From assembly GCA_041394265.1 (NCBI GenBank), contig JAWKIO010000006.1, positions 186,001 through 250,000 on the forward strand: a stretch of 64,000 bases of DNA, in the 5' to 3' direction. The stretch's first letter is position 1; every line of letters begins with the position of its first letter. The notes beneath the pieces were generated by a model. It saw only the letters and a program-made list of their open reading frames with translations, had not been told where the DNA came from and ran no database searches. The DNA comes from Acidimicrobiales bacterium. Its GTDB lineage: Bacteria; Actinomycetota; Acidimicrobiia; Acidimicrobiales; SZUA-35. Positions 31,936 through 39,838 of this stretch are shown one piece after another. A program made the translations under genes and the position numbers.

Positions 31936-33377
31936 GGGTTCACCGGGTCGCCGCCGTTGGGATGGATCTGCATGTGGAGGTGCGGCGGGGTGCCGACGGC
32001 GTTGCCGGTGTTGCCGACGTACCCGATCAGCTCGCCGACCTCCACGACCTGATTCTCGTGCAGCCCGGGTGCGAAGCCCGAGAGATGGGCGTAGTACCAG
32101 TCGGTCCCGCTCTCGCCCCGCAACCACAGGCGTAGACCGCCGAGGGTGCCGTTGCCGATACGGGTGACCACACCGCGTTCGGTGGCGACGAGCGGCGTGC
32201 CGGCAGCAGCGAAGATGTCGATGCCCTCGTGCCGGCGACCACCTGATCGGGGGAAGCCCCACGAGTTGATGAGCGGGACGCTGTAGGGCCAGGCGATCGG
32301 GAACGTGATGCCCGAGATGTAGACGCCGCTGCCGGCCTCGAACGCCTCGAGCTCGGCGGCCGCCTGCTCGAGTTCGGCTTGGGCGTCGGCCACGGAGTCT
32401 TCGGCGAGGCTCAGCGATCGGGCGATCATGCGGGTTCGGTCGATCACTCGCCGGGTTTCGACGGCGAGGGCCGAGCTGTCGGCCTCGTGCGCAGCGATCA
32501 GCGCTCGATCGGCTTCGAAGACGATGTCCACGACGCTCTGCTGCGCCTCATCCTCCGGCACCTGGCCGAAGTCCTCGACGTCGGAGATACCCACCTCGTC
32601 GCCGTCGACGAACGCGTTGAGTGCTCGCAGGCGGAGGCGTTCCTGGGCCGCTTCCAGAGCAATGAGCGTCGCCAGTGACGCTTCGTCGAGCAATTCGCGC
32701 TCACCGGCCAGGCGCTTCTGCTGCAGCCGGAAGGAGCGAACGGTGGCGACGAGCGTCGTCAATCGTTCGTCGGCGTCGTCGAACTTCTGACGGGCGGTGT
32801 CGATGTCACTGACGAGGGCAACCGCAGGGGTCCACTCCACGGCGTTGTCGAAGCGGTTCGGGGGCGGGATCGTGACCGTCACCACCGGTGGCGGGCCGTC
32901 GACTTCGTCCTCGGTCTGCCCGGGATCGACCTCGGGCGTCACTTCATCGAGGATGCCGTCGCCGTCGATGTCGAACAAGGGCGGGAGGCAGGGTGCTTCT
33001 TCGACTGGTGCGTTTGGATCCGTGGTGGTGGTGGTTGTTGTGGTGGGGCCTTCCGGCTCGGCACACACCGGCGGCGGCGTTGGCACGGACGACGAGGTCG
33101 ACGAGGTCGGCGTGGTGGTCGTCGACGAACCACCATCTGCCGGTTGGGTCGTGGTCGTCGACGTCGGGGCGGGCGCAGCCGTCGTGCTCGTGGTGGAAGG
33201 GGGCACGGCGGTGGTCGTTGTCGAGGAGGCTGCCGGATCGTCCTCCTGGGCCGACACCGACGGGGTGGCCGTGGCGATCATCGCCAGCGCGACGACGAGC
33301 CCGGCCGCCGTTCTGCGGAGGGTGCGTCGCCTGGGTTGTCCGCCGTGCGCGGAGCAAGAGCTGACCGTGCGATTCAT
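31869..33377 (-). CDS. secreted M23 metallopeptidase with Thr-rich linker and Ca-loop-like motif
   Basis: 502 aa. Signal peptide (about 20-44, ending SVSAQ), a Thr/Ser/Pro-rich region (50-125), an acidic DIDGDGILDEV loop (about 138) of the thrombospondin-type-3/dockerin calcium kind, a predicted coiled coil (about 190-350), then an M23 domain with zinc ligands in RRHEGIDIF and HLHMQIHPNGG. Related to the 27488 peptidase (both share INSWGFPRSGGRRH-like and NPYP blocks). Probably a cell-wall hydrolase at the surface. Its 3' end overlaps the ABC ATPase gene by 67 bp. No clear Shine-Dalgarno before the ATG. Confidence 0.9.
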   Translation of the reverse strand: MNRTVSSCSAHGGQPRRRTLRRTAAGLVVALAMIATATPSVSAQEDDPAASSTTTTAVPPSTTSTTAAPAPTSTTTTQPADGGSSTTTTPTSSTSSSVPTPPPVCAEPEGPTTTTTTTTDPNAPVEEAPCLPPLFDIDGDGILDEVTPEVDPGQTEDEVDGPPPVVTVTIPPPNRFDNAVEWTPAVALVSDIDTARQKFDDADERLTTLVATVRSFRLQQKRLAGERELLDEASLATLIALEAAQERLRLRALNAFVDGDEVGISDVEDFGQVPEDEAQQSVVDIVFEADRALIAAHEADSSALAVETRRVIDRTRMIARSLSLAEDSVADAQAELEQAAAELEAFEAGSGVYISGITFPIAWPYSVPLINSWGFPRSGGRRHEGIDIFAAAGTPLVATERGVVTRIGNGTLGGLRLWLRGESGTDWYYAHLSGFAPGLHENQVVEVGELIGYVGNTGNAVGTPPHLHMQIHPNGGDPVNPYPLLKLVSDDEIAARSLADAE

Positions 33378-33418
33378 CTGCTGTGTTCATCGGCTGATCA
33401 GCACGCCGACATGAGGAA

Positions 33419-34189
33419 TCAGCGCTGGTGATGTGCGTCACCGGCGAAGAGGGTTCGCCGCTCACCTTCCACCTCGAGCACGAGCCCACCGCTTGGATCG
33501 ATGTCGACCGCAGTGCCCGTGACGACCCCCGCCGGCGTTTCGAGCGTCACGACCCGGCCGAGCGTGACACAACGGTCACGGTATTCCTCGATGATCGCCT
33601 CGGCACCCGCCCGATCCAGGAGGTCGAGCCAGTGGTCCAGCGCTCCGAGGATGGCTTCGAGAAGGACCGCTCGATCGACCGGCGCCGAGGCCGCCGAGAC
33701 GAGGTCGATCGCCCGGTCGCGCACCTCGTTCGGGGGCCCGGTGACGAATGCCACATTGATGCCGCAACCGACGACGACGGCGAGTCCGTCGGCGGTCGTG
33801 ACCGCCTCGGCGAGGATGCCGGCGAGCTTGCGCTCCGACCCGTCCGCGTCGACGACGAGAACGTCGTTCGGCCATTTCAACACGGCCGGCACCGAGCTCA
33901 CCTTGCGGATGGCATCGACGACCGCCATCCCCATGACCAGGGGTAATACGCTCGTTCGGTCGGCTTCGGGGCGGAGCAACACCGAGAAGAGCAGGGACCG
34001 TCCGGGGTCGTCGAGCCAGGTTCTGCCTTGGCGTCCACGCCCTGCGGTTTGGTGGTCGGTGACCAGTACCGAACCGGCCGGTCGACCCTCGGTTGCGGCG
34101 TCGAGGAGGTCACGATTGGTCGAGCCGGTCTCCTCGATCCAGCGAATCTCGGAAAATCGTTGGCTGGTTACTTTCATTGACCTACCCAT
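33419..34189 (-). CDS. birA: biotin--[acetyl-CoA-carboxylase] ligase
   Basis: Attaches biotin to carboxylase carrier domains; 256 aa, without the N-terminal DNA-binding domain, so a pure ligase (class I). Seen: EETGSTNRDLL, the biotin/ATP loop GRGRQGRTW, KWPNDVLV, KLAGILAE and GCGINVAF; a C-terminal SH3-like domain ends the protein. ATG 34189 is chosen because TATGGT lies 8 nt upstream; ATG 34177 (MKVTSQ) is possible. Divergent from the biotin carboxylase gene whose product it should modify. Confidence 0.93.
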   Translation of the reverse strand: MGRSMKVTSQRFSEIRWIEETGSTNRDLLDAATEGRPAGSVLVTDHQTAGRGRQGRTWLDDPGRSLLFSVLLRPEADRTSVLPLVMGMAVVDAIRKVSSVPAVLKWPNDVLVVDADGSERKLAGILAEAVTTADGLAVVVGCGINVAFVTGPPNEVRDRAIDLVSAASAPVDRAVLLEAILGALDHWLDLLDRAGAEAIIEEYRDRCVTLGRVVTLETPAGVVTGTAVDIDPSGGLVLEVEGERRTLFAGDAHHQR

Positions 34190-34195
34190 CTCGGC

Positions 34196-34203
34196 TAACC
34201 ATA
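34196..34203. promoter_or_regulatory. overlapping divergent -10 boxes of birA and carboxylase genes
   Basis: TAACCATA holds TAACCA on the plus strand (34196-34201, 7 nt before GTG 34209) and TATGGT on the minus strand (34203-34198, 8 nt before ATG 34189). Substrate protein and its modifying enzyme thus share one promoter core. Confidence 0.45.
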
Positions 34204-34208
34204 CGGGC

Positions 34209-35993
34209 GTGCTGTCCTCACCCACGTTCAATCCGCCGTTCACCAAGGTCCTCATCGCCAACCGCGGCGAGATCGCCGTTCGAGTCATCCGGGCCTGTCA
34301 GGAGCTCGGGATCGGCACGGTTGCCGTCTATTCCGAGCTCGATCGTGAGGCGCTGCACGTGCGTCTCGCCGACGAGGCGTACGCCCTCGGTGGCCAGACG
34401 GCGGCCGAGTCCTACCTGAACACCGAGGCCATCCTCGACGCCATCGAGCGTTCGGGTGCCGAGGCAGTGCATCCCGGCTACGGCTTCTTCTCCGAGAATG
34501 CCGACTTCGCCCGAGCCATCACCGAGCGGGGCGTGGTCTTCATCGGCCCGCCGCCCGAGGCCATCGAGGTCATGGGTGACAAGATCAGCGCCCGTGAGGC
34601 TGCCGAGAAGGTCGGCGTCCACGGTGTTCCCGGCGTCACCGAGTTCCTCACCGGACCCGACGAGATCACGGCGTTCGGCGACCAGCACGGCTACCCCGTC
34701 GCCATCAAGGCCGCCTTCGGCGGCGGTGGTCGCGGCATGAAGGTCGTTGCGTCGGCCGCCGAGGCCGCCGACGCCCTCGAGTCGGCCCAGCGTGAGGCCT
34801 TGGCCTATTTCGGTCGCGACGAGTGCTACATCGAGCGCTACCTGACCAAGCCCCGCCACATCGAGATCCAGGTCATCTGCGACTCCCATGGCAACGGCCT
34901 CTACCTCGGGCAGCGTGACTGTTCGGCCCAGCGCCGCCATCAGAAGCTCGTCGAGGAAGCTCCGGCGTTCGACCTGCCGCCCGAGATCGCGAAGGCCATG
35001 GGCGAAGACGCCGTCAAGGTCGCCCTCGGCTGCAACTACACCAATGCCGGCACCGTCGAGTTCCTCTACGAGGACGGCGGCTACCACTACCTCGAGATGA
35101 ACACCCGCCTCCAGGTCGAGCACCCCGTCACCGAGCTCATCACCGGGCTCGACCTCGTCGCCCTCCAGCTCCACGTCGCCGGCGGGGGCGAGTTGCCGTT
35201 CACGCAGGACGAGATCGAACTGCACGGCCACGCCATCGAGATCCGCGTCAACGCCGAAGACCCGGCGGGCGGCAAGTTCCTCCCCTCCCCCGGACCGCTC
35301 ACCAAGTTGCGCGTCCCCTCCGGCTTCGGTGTCCGCTGGGACGGCGGCTACGAAGCCGGCGACGAGATCAGCCAGTACTACGACAACCTCGTCGGCAAGC
35401 TGATCTGCTGGGGCTCGACCCGAGAGGTCGCGATCGCCCGCACGCTGCGTGCGCTGCGTGAGTTCGAGATCGAGGGTGTTGCCACCACGATTCCGGCCGA
35501 CATCGCCATCCTCGAGCATCCCGACTTCGCCGCCGGCACCCACTCCACCAAGTGGGTTGAAGAAGTCCTCGACCTCACCGGTGTCGGCGGAGCAACGGCC
35601 CCCACCACCGACGGCGAAGACGCCGAGCCGAAGATCCGACGCGACGTCGATGTCGAGGTCAATGGCAAGAAGTTCTCGGTGGCCATGTGGGTGCCGGAGT
35701 CGGCCATGGCGGCAGCGCCGGCAGCTGGGGCGAAGAAGCCGCGCCGCAAGGCCTCCGGCGGGGCCGGTGGCGGTTCGGGCTCGGGCGACGTGACCGTGCC
35801 GATGCAGGGCACGATCGTCAAGGTCGTGGCCGAGGTCGGCCAGACCGTCGAGGTCGGCGACACCATCGTGGTCCTCGAGGCCATGAAGATGGAGAACAAC
35901 GTCGCAGCCGAGAAGGCAGGCACCGTCACCGAGATCCGCGTCGCCGCCGGTGACTCGGTCGGTGGCGGCGACATCGTCGCCAAAATCGAATAG
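34209..35993 (+). CDS. acyl-CoA carboxylase alpha subunit (biotin carboxylase + BCCP)
   Basis: 594 aa. Biotin carboxylase domain (about 10-455): VLIANRGEIAVRVIRA, Gly-rich ATP loop KAAFGGGGRGMKVV, EMNTRLQVEHPVTE. A linker rich in Ala/Lys/Gly leads to the carrier domain (about 525-594) with biotinylated Lys in LEAMKMENN. This AccA3/PccA type forms acetyl- or propionyl-CoA carboxylase with a separate beta subunit not in the window. With mutB/meaB 8 kb away it fits propionyl-CoA to methylmalonyl-CoA. The frame is open upstream to 33501, but GTG 34209 starts the family sequence. Confidence 0.94.
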   Translation: MLSSPTFNPPFTKVLIANRGEIAVRVIRACQELGIGTVAVYSELDREALHVRLADEAYALGGQTAAESYLNTEAILDAIERSGAEAVHPGYGFFSENADFARAITERGVVFIGPPPEAIEVMGDKISAREAAEKVGVHGVPGVTEFLTGPDEITAFGDQHGYPVAIKAAFGGGGRGMKVVASAAEAADALESAQREALAYFGRDECYIERYLTKPRHIEIQVICDSHGNGLYLGQRDCSAQRRHQKLVEEAPAFDLPPEIAKAMGEDAVKVALGCNYTNAGTVEFLYEDGGYHYLEMNTRLQVEHPVTELITGLDLVALQLHVAGGGELPFTQDEIELHGHAIEIRVNAEDPAGGKFLPSPGPLTKLRVPSGFGVRWDGGYEAGDEISQYYDNLVGKLICWGSTREVAIARTLRALREFEIEGVATTIPADIAILEHPDFAAGTHSTKWVEEVLDLTGVGGATAPTTDGEDAEPKIRRDVDVEVNGKKFSVAMWVPESAMAAAPAAGAKKPRRKASGGAGGGSGSGDVTVPMQGTIVKVVAEVGQTVEVGDTIVVLEAMKMENNVAAEKAGTVTEIRVAAGDSVGGGDIVAKIE

Positions 35994-35996
35994 CAG

Positions 35997-36428
35997 CTAC
36001 TCGGCTCCGGGGACGAGGAGTTCCACACGGGCGCCGGTGGCGGTGGCCAACGCGTCGAGGAGGCCGTCGGTGCTGCGGCCGTCGTGGGATACCAGCGGTG
36101 CGCCAACGAACACCTCGTCGATGGCGGCGGCCTCGACAGTCGCACGGACCTCGGCATCGATGTCGCCTCGGCGCACCACCACCCGAGTCACCAGGTCGAC
36201 CAGGCCGGTCTGGCGGCGGGCCAGTTCCATCTGGGCCTCGAGCAACCAGCGGAGTTCGTCGGTGACGAGGTCGAACATGGTGTCGTCGAGATCGGCGAAG
36301 CTCGCCGAATCCAAGATGGCGAGGTAGACGAGCGCTCGGTCGGCGTCGTCGGCGCGCTGCATCGCCATGCGCAGGCTCGCCGGCCGCCCGGCCCCACCCC
36401 AGGAGACGTACAGCATCTCGTCGCTCAT
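35997..36428 (-). CDS. UspA-like small protein
   Basis: 143 aa, soluble. Pattern of one universal-stress-protein domain: N-terminal MLYVSWGG, central ALVYLAILD, long helix, then DEVFVGAPLV near residue 107, but the usual G-x2-G-x9-G-S/T nucleotide motif is not recognisable. Its ATG/stop arrangement (4-bp overlap) makes it co-translated after the Na+/H+ antiporter upstream, so it may modulate that transporter (inference). Only 3 bp separate it from the convergent carboxylase gene. Confidence 0.7.
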   Translation of the reverse strand: MSDEMLYVSWGGAGRPASLRMAMQRADDADRALVYLAILDSASFADLDDTMFDLVTDELRWLLEAQMELARRQTGLVDLVTRVVVRRGDIDAEVRATVEAAAIDEVFVGAPLVSHDGRSTDGLLDALATATGARVELLVPGAE

Positions 36429-38122
36429 CGCTCGTCTCCGTCGATTCGTTCAGCGACCACGAGCTGCTCCTCGGGAAGCGCGTCGGACTCCCACCGTTCC
36501 TCGATCAGATCGAGCGCCGCCAGCCGGTTGTTGGTGGCGACGCTGAGTGCGTCGGCCACCTGCTGCTCGACCAGGCCGGTGCGCACCACGTCGGACAGCG
36601 CCCCCAGTTCTGCCACCAATGCGTCGCGGCGGGCCTGGAGCAGCATCGCGACCTCGAGCTCGGGATGCTCACGAAGGTGGCTGCGCAGCTTGCGACCCTC
36701 ATCGTTGACCTGGCGCTGATACGTCACCGCCAGTGCGTCGGCGAGTTCTTCGAAGAGCACGCCCTGTGAGCCGAGTCGGTTCATCTCGGCCTGGCCGGCT
36801 CGGGCCATCATGATCCGGGCCTGTCGGTGCTGCTGGACCAGCTCGTTGTCGGCCCGCCCTGCCAACCCGAGGCGCTGGATCAGCGGACCCATCGTGGTGC
36901 CCTGGATCAGCAGTGTGAAGACGACCACACCGAAGGTCATCACCTGGAGCGACTCGACGATGTCGGGATCGATCGAGGTCTCGGTCAGCAGCAGCGCGAG
37001 CGCCAGCGAGATGGCGCCTCGCAAACCGCCCCAGAACATCACGTGCTGGAACGGCAACGGGATGCGACGCTTCGGTTCGAGTGTGTTGCCGATCGCCGTC
37101 AGTCCGTAGACGACGACCAGGCGCACGGCGAGCACCGTGAGGACGGCGAGCACCACCTCGCCGGCGTGGTCGACCAGACTCGACAGGCTCACGGTCAAGC
37201 CGATGAACAGGAACACCAGCGAGTTCACTAGAAAGGTGAGCAGCTCCCAGGAGTGTTCGAGCGTCTGCCGGGTGTTCGGCGAGGTGTTCTTGAGGCCGAG
37301 CGAGCCGACCGTGAGTCCGGCGGCGACGACGGCGAGGATGCCCGAGAAGTGGAAGCTGCGACCGACGATCTCGCCGGCGCTCTCGGCGACGAGATAGGCA
37401 CCGTAGGCGAGCGCCATCGTGGTAGTGGTTTCGATCAAGCCGTCATCGACCCGGGCCAGGATGATCTCCGAGACGATGTAGCCGAGGACCAGTCCGACGG
37501 CGAGACCACCGGCCGACACCACCACGAAGTCGCTGAACGCCCCGCCCAGCGAGAAGGCTTCGCCCTCGGCGGCGCTGAGCGCGAGCCCGAAGGCCACCAC
37601 CGCAACGGCGTCGTTGAACAACGACTCCCCCTCGACGAGGACGGACAGTCGTTTGGGCGTGCCGAGGGCCTTGAAGAAGGCGATCACGGCGACCGGGTCG
37701 GTCGCAGAGATCAGCGCGCCGAACGCAAAGGCGGCAGCCCACGGGATATCGAGCGCCGCGTGGACGACGGCGCCGACGGCCAGCGTGCCGATGAGGGTCC
37801 CGACGATGGCCGAGGCCAGGACGGGTCGCATGTCGGCTCGGAGCTTCCGCCACGGAAGGTGCAGGGTCGCTTCGAACAGCAGCGGCGGCACGAGGAGACC
37901 AAGAATCAGATCGGGTGACACTTCGACCTCGACCAGATCACCGAGCAACGTCGCACCGAACCCGGCGATCACCAGGGCCACCGTGAACGGGAACCGCAGC
38001 CGGCTGGCGAGCACCGCAACACCGGCGGCAATGGCGAGCAGGATCACGGCGGCCTGCTCCAATCGGAGCAGATTGCTCGCCGTTTCGTGGCCAGCCTCGG
38101 CGGCCATCATCGCAACATCCAT
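36425..38122 (-). CDS. CPA1-family Na+/H+ antiporter with C-terminal cytoplasmic domain
   Basis: 565 aa. About 12 membrane helices to residue 415; ion-site motifs SATDPVAVIAFFK and EGESLFNDAVAVV are characteristic of NhaP/NhaK-type antiporters, with FWGGLRGAISLAL near the end of the membrane part. A helical, charged C-terminal domain of about 150 residues follows and may sense pH or bind nucleotides. TAGGGT 6 nt before the ATG indicates leaderless transcription. Co-translated with the UspA-like protein. Confidence 0.92.
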   Translation of the reverse strand: MDVAMMAAEAGHETASNLLRLEQAAVILLAIAAGVAVLASRLRFPFTVALVIAGFGATLLGDLVEVEVSPDLILGLLVPPLLFEATLHLPWRKLRADMRPVLASAIVGTLIGTLAVGAVVHAALDIPWAAAFAFGALISATDPVAVIAFFKALGTPKRLSVLVEGESLFNDAVAVVAFGLALSAAEGEAFSLGGAFSDFVVVSAGGLAVGLVLGYIVSEIILARVDDGLIETTTTMALAYGAYLVAESAGEIVGRSFHFSGILAVVAAGLTVGSLGLKNTSPNTRQTLEHSWELLTFLVNSLVFLFIGLTVSLSSLVDHAGEVVLAVLTVLAVRLVVVYGLTAIGNTLEPKRRIPLPFQHVMFWGGLRGAISLALALLLTETSIDPDIVESLQVMTFGVVVFTLLIQGTTMGPLIQRLGLAGRADNELVQQHRQARIMMARAGQAEMNRLGSQGVLFEELADALAVTYQRQVNDEGRKLRSHLREHPELEVAMLLQARRDALVAELGALSDVVRTGLVEQQVADALSVATNNRLAALDLIEERWESDALPEEQLVVAERIDGDER

Positions 38123-38128
38123 CGAAGC

Positions 38129-38134
38129 ACCCTA
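38129..38134 (-). promoter_or_regulatory. -10 box of leaderless antiporter transcript
   Basis: TAGGGT on the minus strand with 6 nt to ATG 38122. Confidence 0.5.
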
Positions 38135-38236
38135 GTCAGGCCGCCCTGGCTCCGTCGTGGCCCCCACCGGCTCGTCTCGACCGACAACTCCTCTACGACG
38201 ACGCCATGCGCGGCACCCTGCCGTCACAGATCCCCG

Positions 38237-38420
38237 AAGCCCGGTCTGCGAAACCCGGTCTGCGGAGCCCGTCACGCTGCGGAGGGACGGAGCAGCCCCG
38301 AGCGCGAGGCCCGGATGGGCGAAGCCCGGTCTGCGGAGCAGACCAAAGCAGTAGAGCAGCCCCGAGCGGATGAACCAGATGGGCGAAGCCCGGTCTGCGG
38401 AGCAGACCAAAGCAGTAGAG
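38237..38420. repeat. 64-bp-period tandem repeat with palindromic hairpins
   Basis: A 43-bp block is identical at 38314-38356 and 38378-38420, and a further 15-bp match (38290-38304 and 38354-38368) keeps the same 64-bp period; a degraded first unit reaches back to about 38237. Each good unit contains the hairpin GGTCTGC-GGA-GCAGACC (38328-38344 and 38392-38408). It fills the 300-bp gap after the flavoprotein stop and may act as its terminator or be a REP-like element. No gene is visible in this gap. Confidence 0.8.
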
Positions 38421-38422
38421 CC

Positions 38423-39823
38423 CTAACTGTCGAAGCCGAGGCCGATGCGGTCGAGGGAGCGGAGCCAGAGGTTGCGTTCGCCGGTGCGATCTTCTTTGTC
38501 GAGTGACCAGCGGGTCATCTGGATCCCGGCCCAGCGGAGAGGCTCGGGTGGGAACGGCAGCGGCTTCTTGTTCACGAAGTCGAGCCCGACAATGGGGCTG
38601 TCGCGCTTGTCGAGCAAGTCGAGCATCGCTCGGGCGCCGAAGCGGGTAGCGGAGGCTCCGAGCCCGGTGTAGCCCATGGCGTACACCACCTTGTTGCCCA
38701 TCGCCCGGCCCCAGAAGACGGTGAAACGGGTGCTGGTGTCGATCGCTCCGCCCCAGACGTGGCTGAAGTGCAACCCCTCGAGCTGAGGGAAGGTCTCGAA
38801 GAAGTGCTTCGACAGCAGGGCAAAGGTCTCGGGCCGCTGCTCGAGCTGGGGGTCGACCTTGTTGTTGAAGTAGTAGACCGCGTCGTAGCCACCCCAGATG
38901 ATCCGGTTGTCGTAGGTGAGGCGGTAGTAGTGGAACTGGTTGGTCGAGTCCGACAGGCCCTGGCGTCCCGCCCAGCCGATGGAGTCGAGCTGCTCGGCGG
39001 TGAGCGGCTCGGTGGCGAGGACATAGTCGTAGACCGGCACCATGTAGTGGCGCATCTGACGCAGCAGCGGCGGGAAGGCGTTGGTGCCGAGCGCAACCTT
39101 TGCCGCTCGTACCGAGCCGTAGCCGGCCCGAAGCTCGACCGCATGGTCGCGCTCGATGAGCTCGGTGACGTTCGTGTCTTCGAAGATGCGGACGCCGGCG
39201 TCGAGCGCGACCTGCTTCATCCCGAAGACGAGCCGGGCCGGGTCGCACACCGCAGCGCGCTTCTTGCGGACGAGTCCGCCGTGGTAGGTCGGCGAGTGGA
39301 CCTCGGCCTGCATCCGCTCGGCGTCGAGCAGCTCGATGTCTTGGCCGAGCGCTTCGAGGTGCATGGCCTGCTCGGCCAGGTCAGGCATGTGTTCGGAGCG
39401 GGTGGCGACGTCGATGACCCCGTTGCGTTCCCAGTCGCAGTCGATCTGGTGTTTGGCGACGAAGCGCTCGATCTCGTTCAGGTTGTCGAGCCCGAGCTTC
39501 TCGAGCAGTGGCAGCTCGGGGGCGAACTTCGACAAACCTTGGGACACGCCGTGGGTGAGGCTCGATTCGAAGAAACCGCCGTTGCGGCCCGAGGCGCCGC
39601 TGCCGCAGCGTCCGCCTTCGAGCAGAACCACATCTCGGTTGGGGTCGCGTTCCTTGGCCAGCAGGGCGGTCCACAACCCCGTGTAGCCGCCGCCGACGAC
39701 ACACAGATCGGCGGTTTCGGCCTCGACAAGGGTGTCGGTGGCATCGGGTTCGTCGGGATCATCGAGCCAGTAGCAACCGGGTTCGGCACCGGCGAGGGCG
39801 AGCAGGTGGGGTTCACCGGACAT
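38423..39823 (-). CDS. FAD-dependent amine oxidase-like protein (DAO/PuuB family)
   Basis: 466 aa. Rossmann FAD motif VVGGGYTGLWTALLAKE at about 41-57 and the RNGGF block (RCGSGASGRNGGF) typical of gamma-glutamylputrescine oxidase-like proteins; C-terminal AMGYTGLGASATRFGARAM is the second FAD block. Substrate may be a polyamine derivative or an amino acid; not decided. Start ATG 39823 has AGGAG 7 nt upstream. Follows the LpdA-like gene by 15 bp, probably one unit, and ends at the tandem repeat. Confidence 0.87.
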   Translation of the reverse strand: MSGEPHLLALAGAEPGCYWLDDPDEPDATDTLVEAETADLCVVGGGYTGLWTALLAKERDPNRDVVLLEGGRCGSGASGRNGGFFESSLTHGVSQGLSKFAPELPLLEKLGLDNLNEIERFVAKHQIDCDWERNGVIDVATRSEHMPDLAEQAMHLEALGQDIELLDAERMQAEVHSPTYHGGLVRKKRAAVCDPARLVFGMKQVALDAGVRIFEDTNVTELIERDHAVELRAGYGSVRAAKVALGTNAFPPLLRQMRHYMVPVYDYVLATEPLTAEQLDSIGWAGRQGLSDSTNQFHYYRLTYDNRIIWGGYDAVYYFNNKVDPQLEQRPETFALLSKHFFETFPQLEGLHFSHVWGGAIDTSTRFTVFWGRAMGNKVVYAMGYTGLGASATRFGARAMLDLLDKRDSPIVGLDFVNKKPLPFPPEPLRWAGIQMTRWSLDKEDRTGERNLWLRSLDRIGLGFDS

Positions 39824-39838
39824 GTCTTCGCTCCTGCG

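Noticed and set aside
38132..38410. 92-codon minus-strand frame across the repeat region
   Set aside because: It simply translates the 64-bp tandem repeat; no start signal and repeated peptide.
38237..38420. CRISPR array
   Set aside because: Only two to three units, the spacers are not distinct from the repeats, and there are no cas genes.
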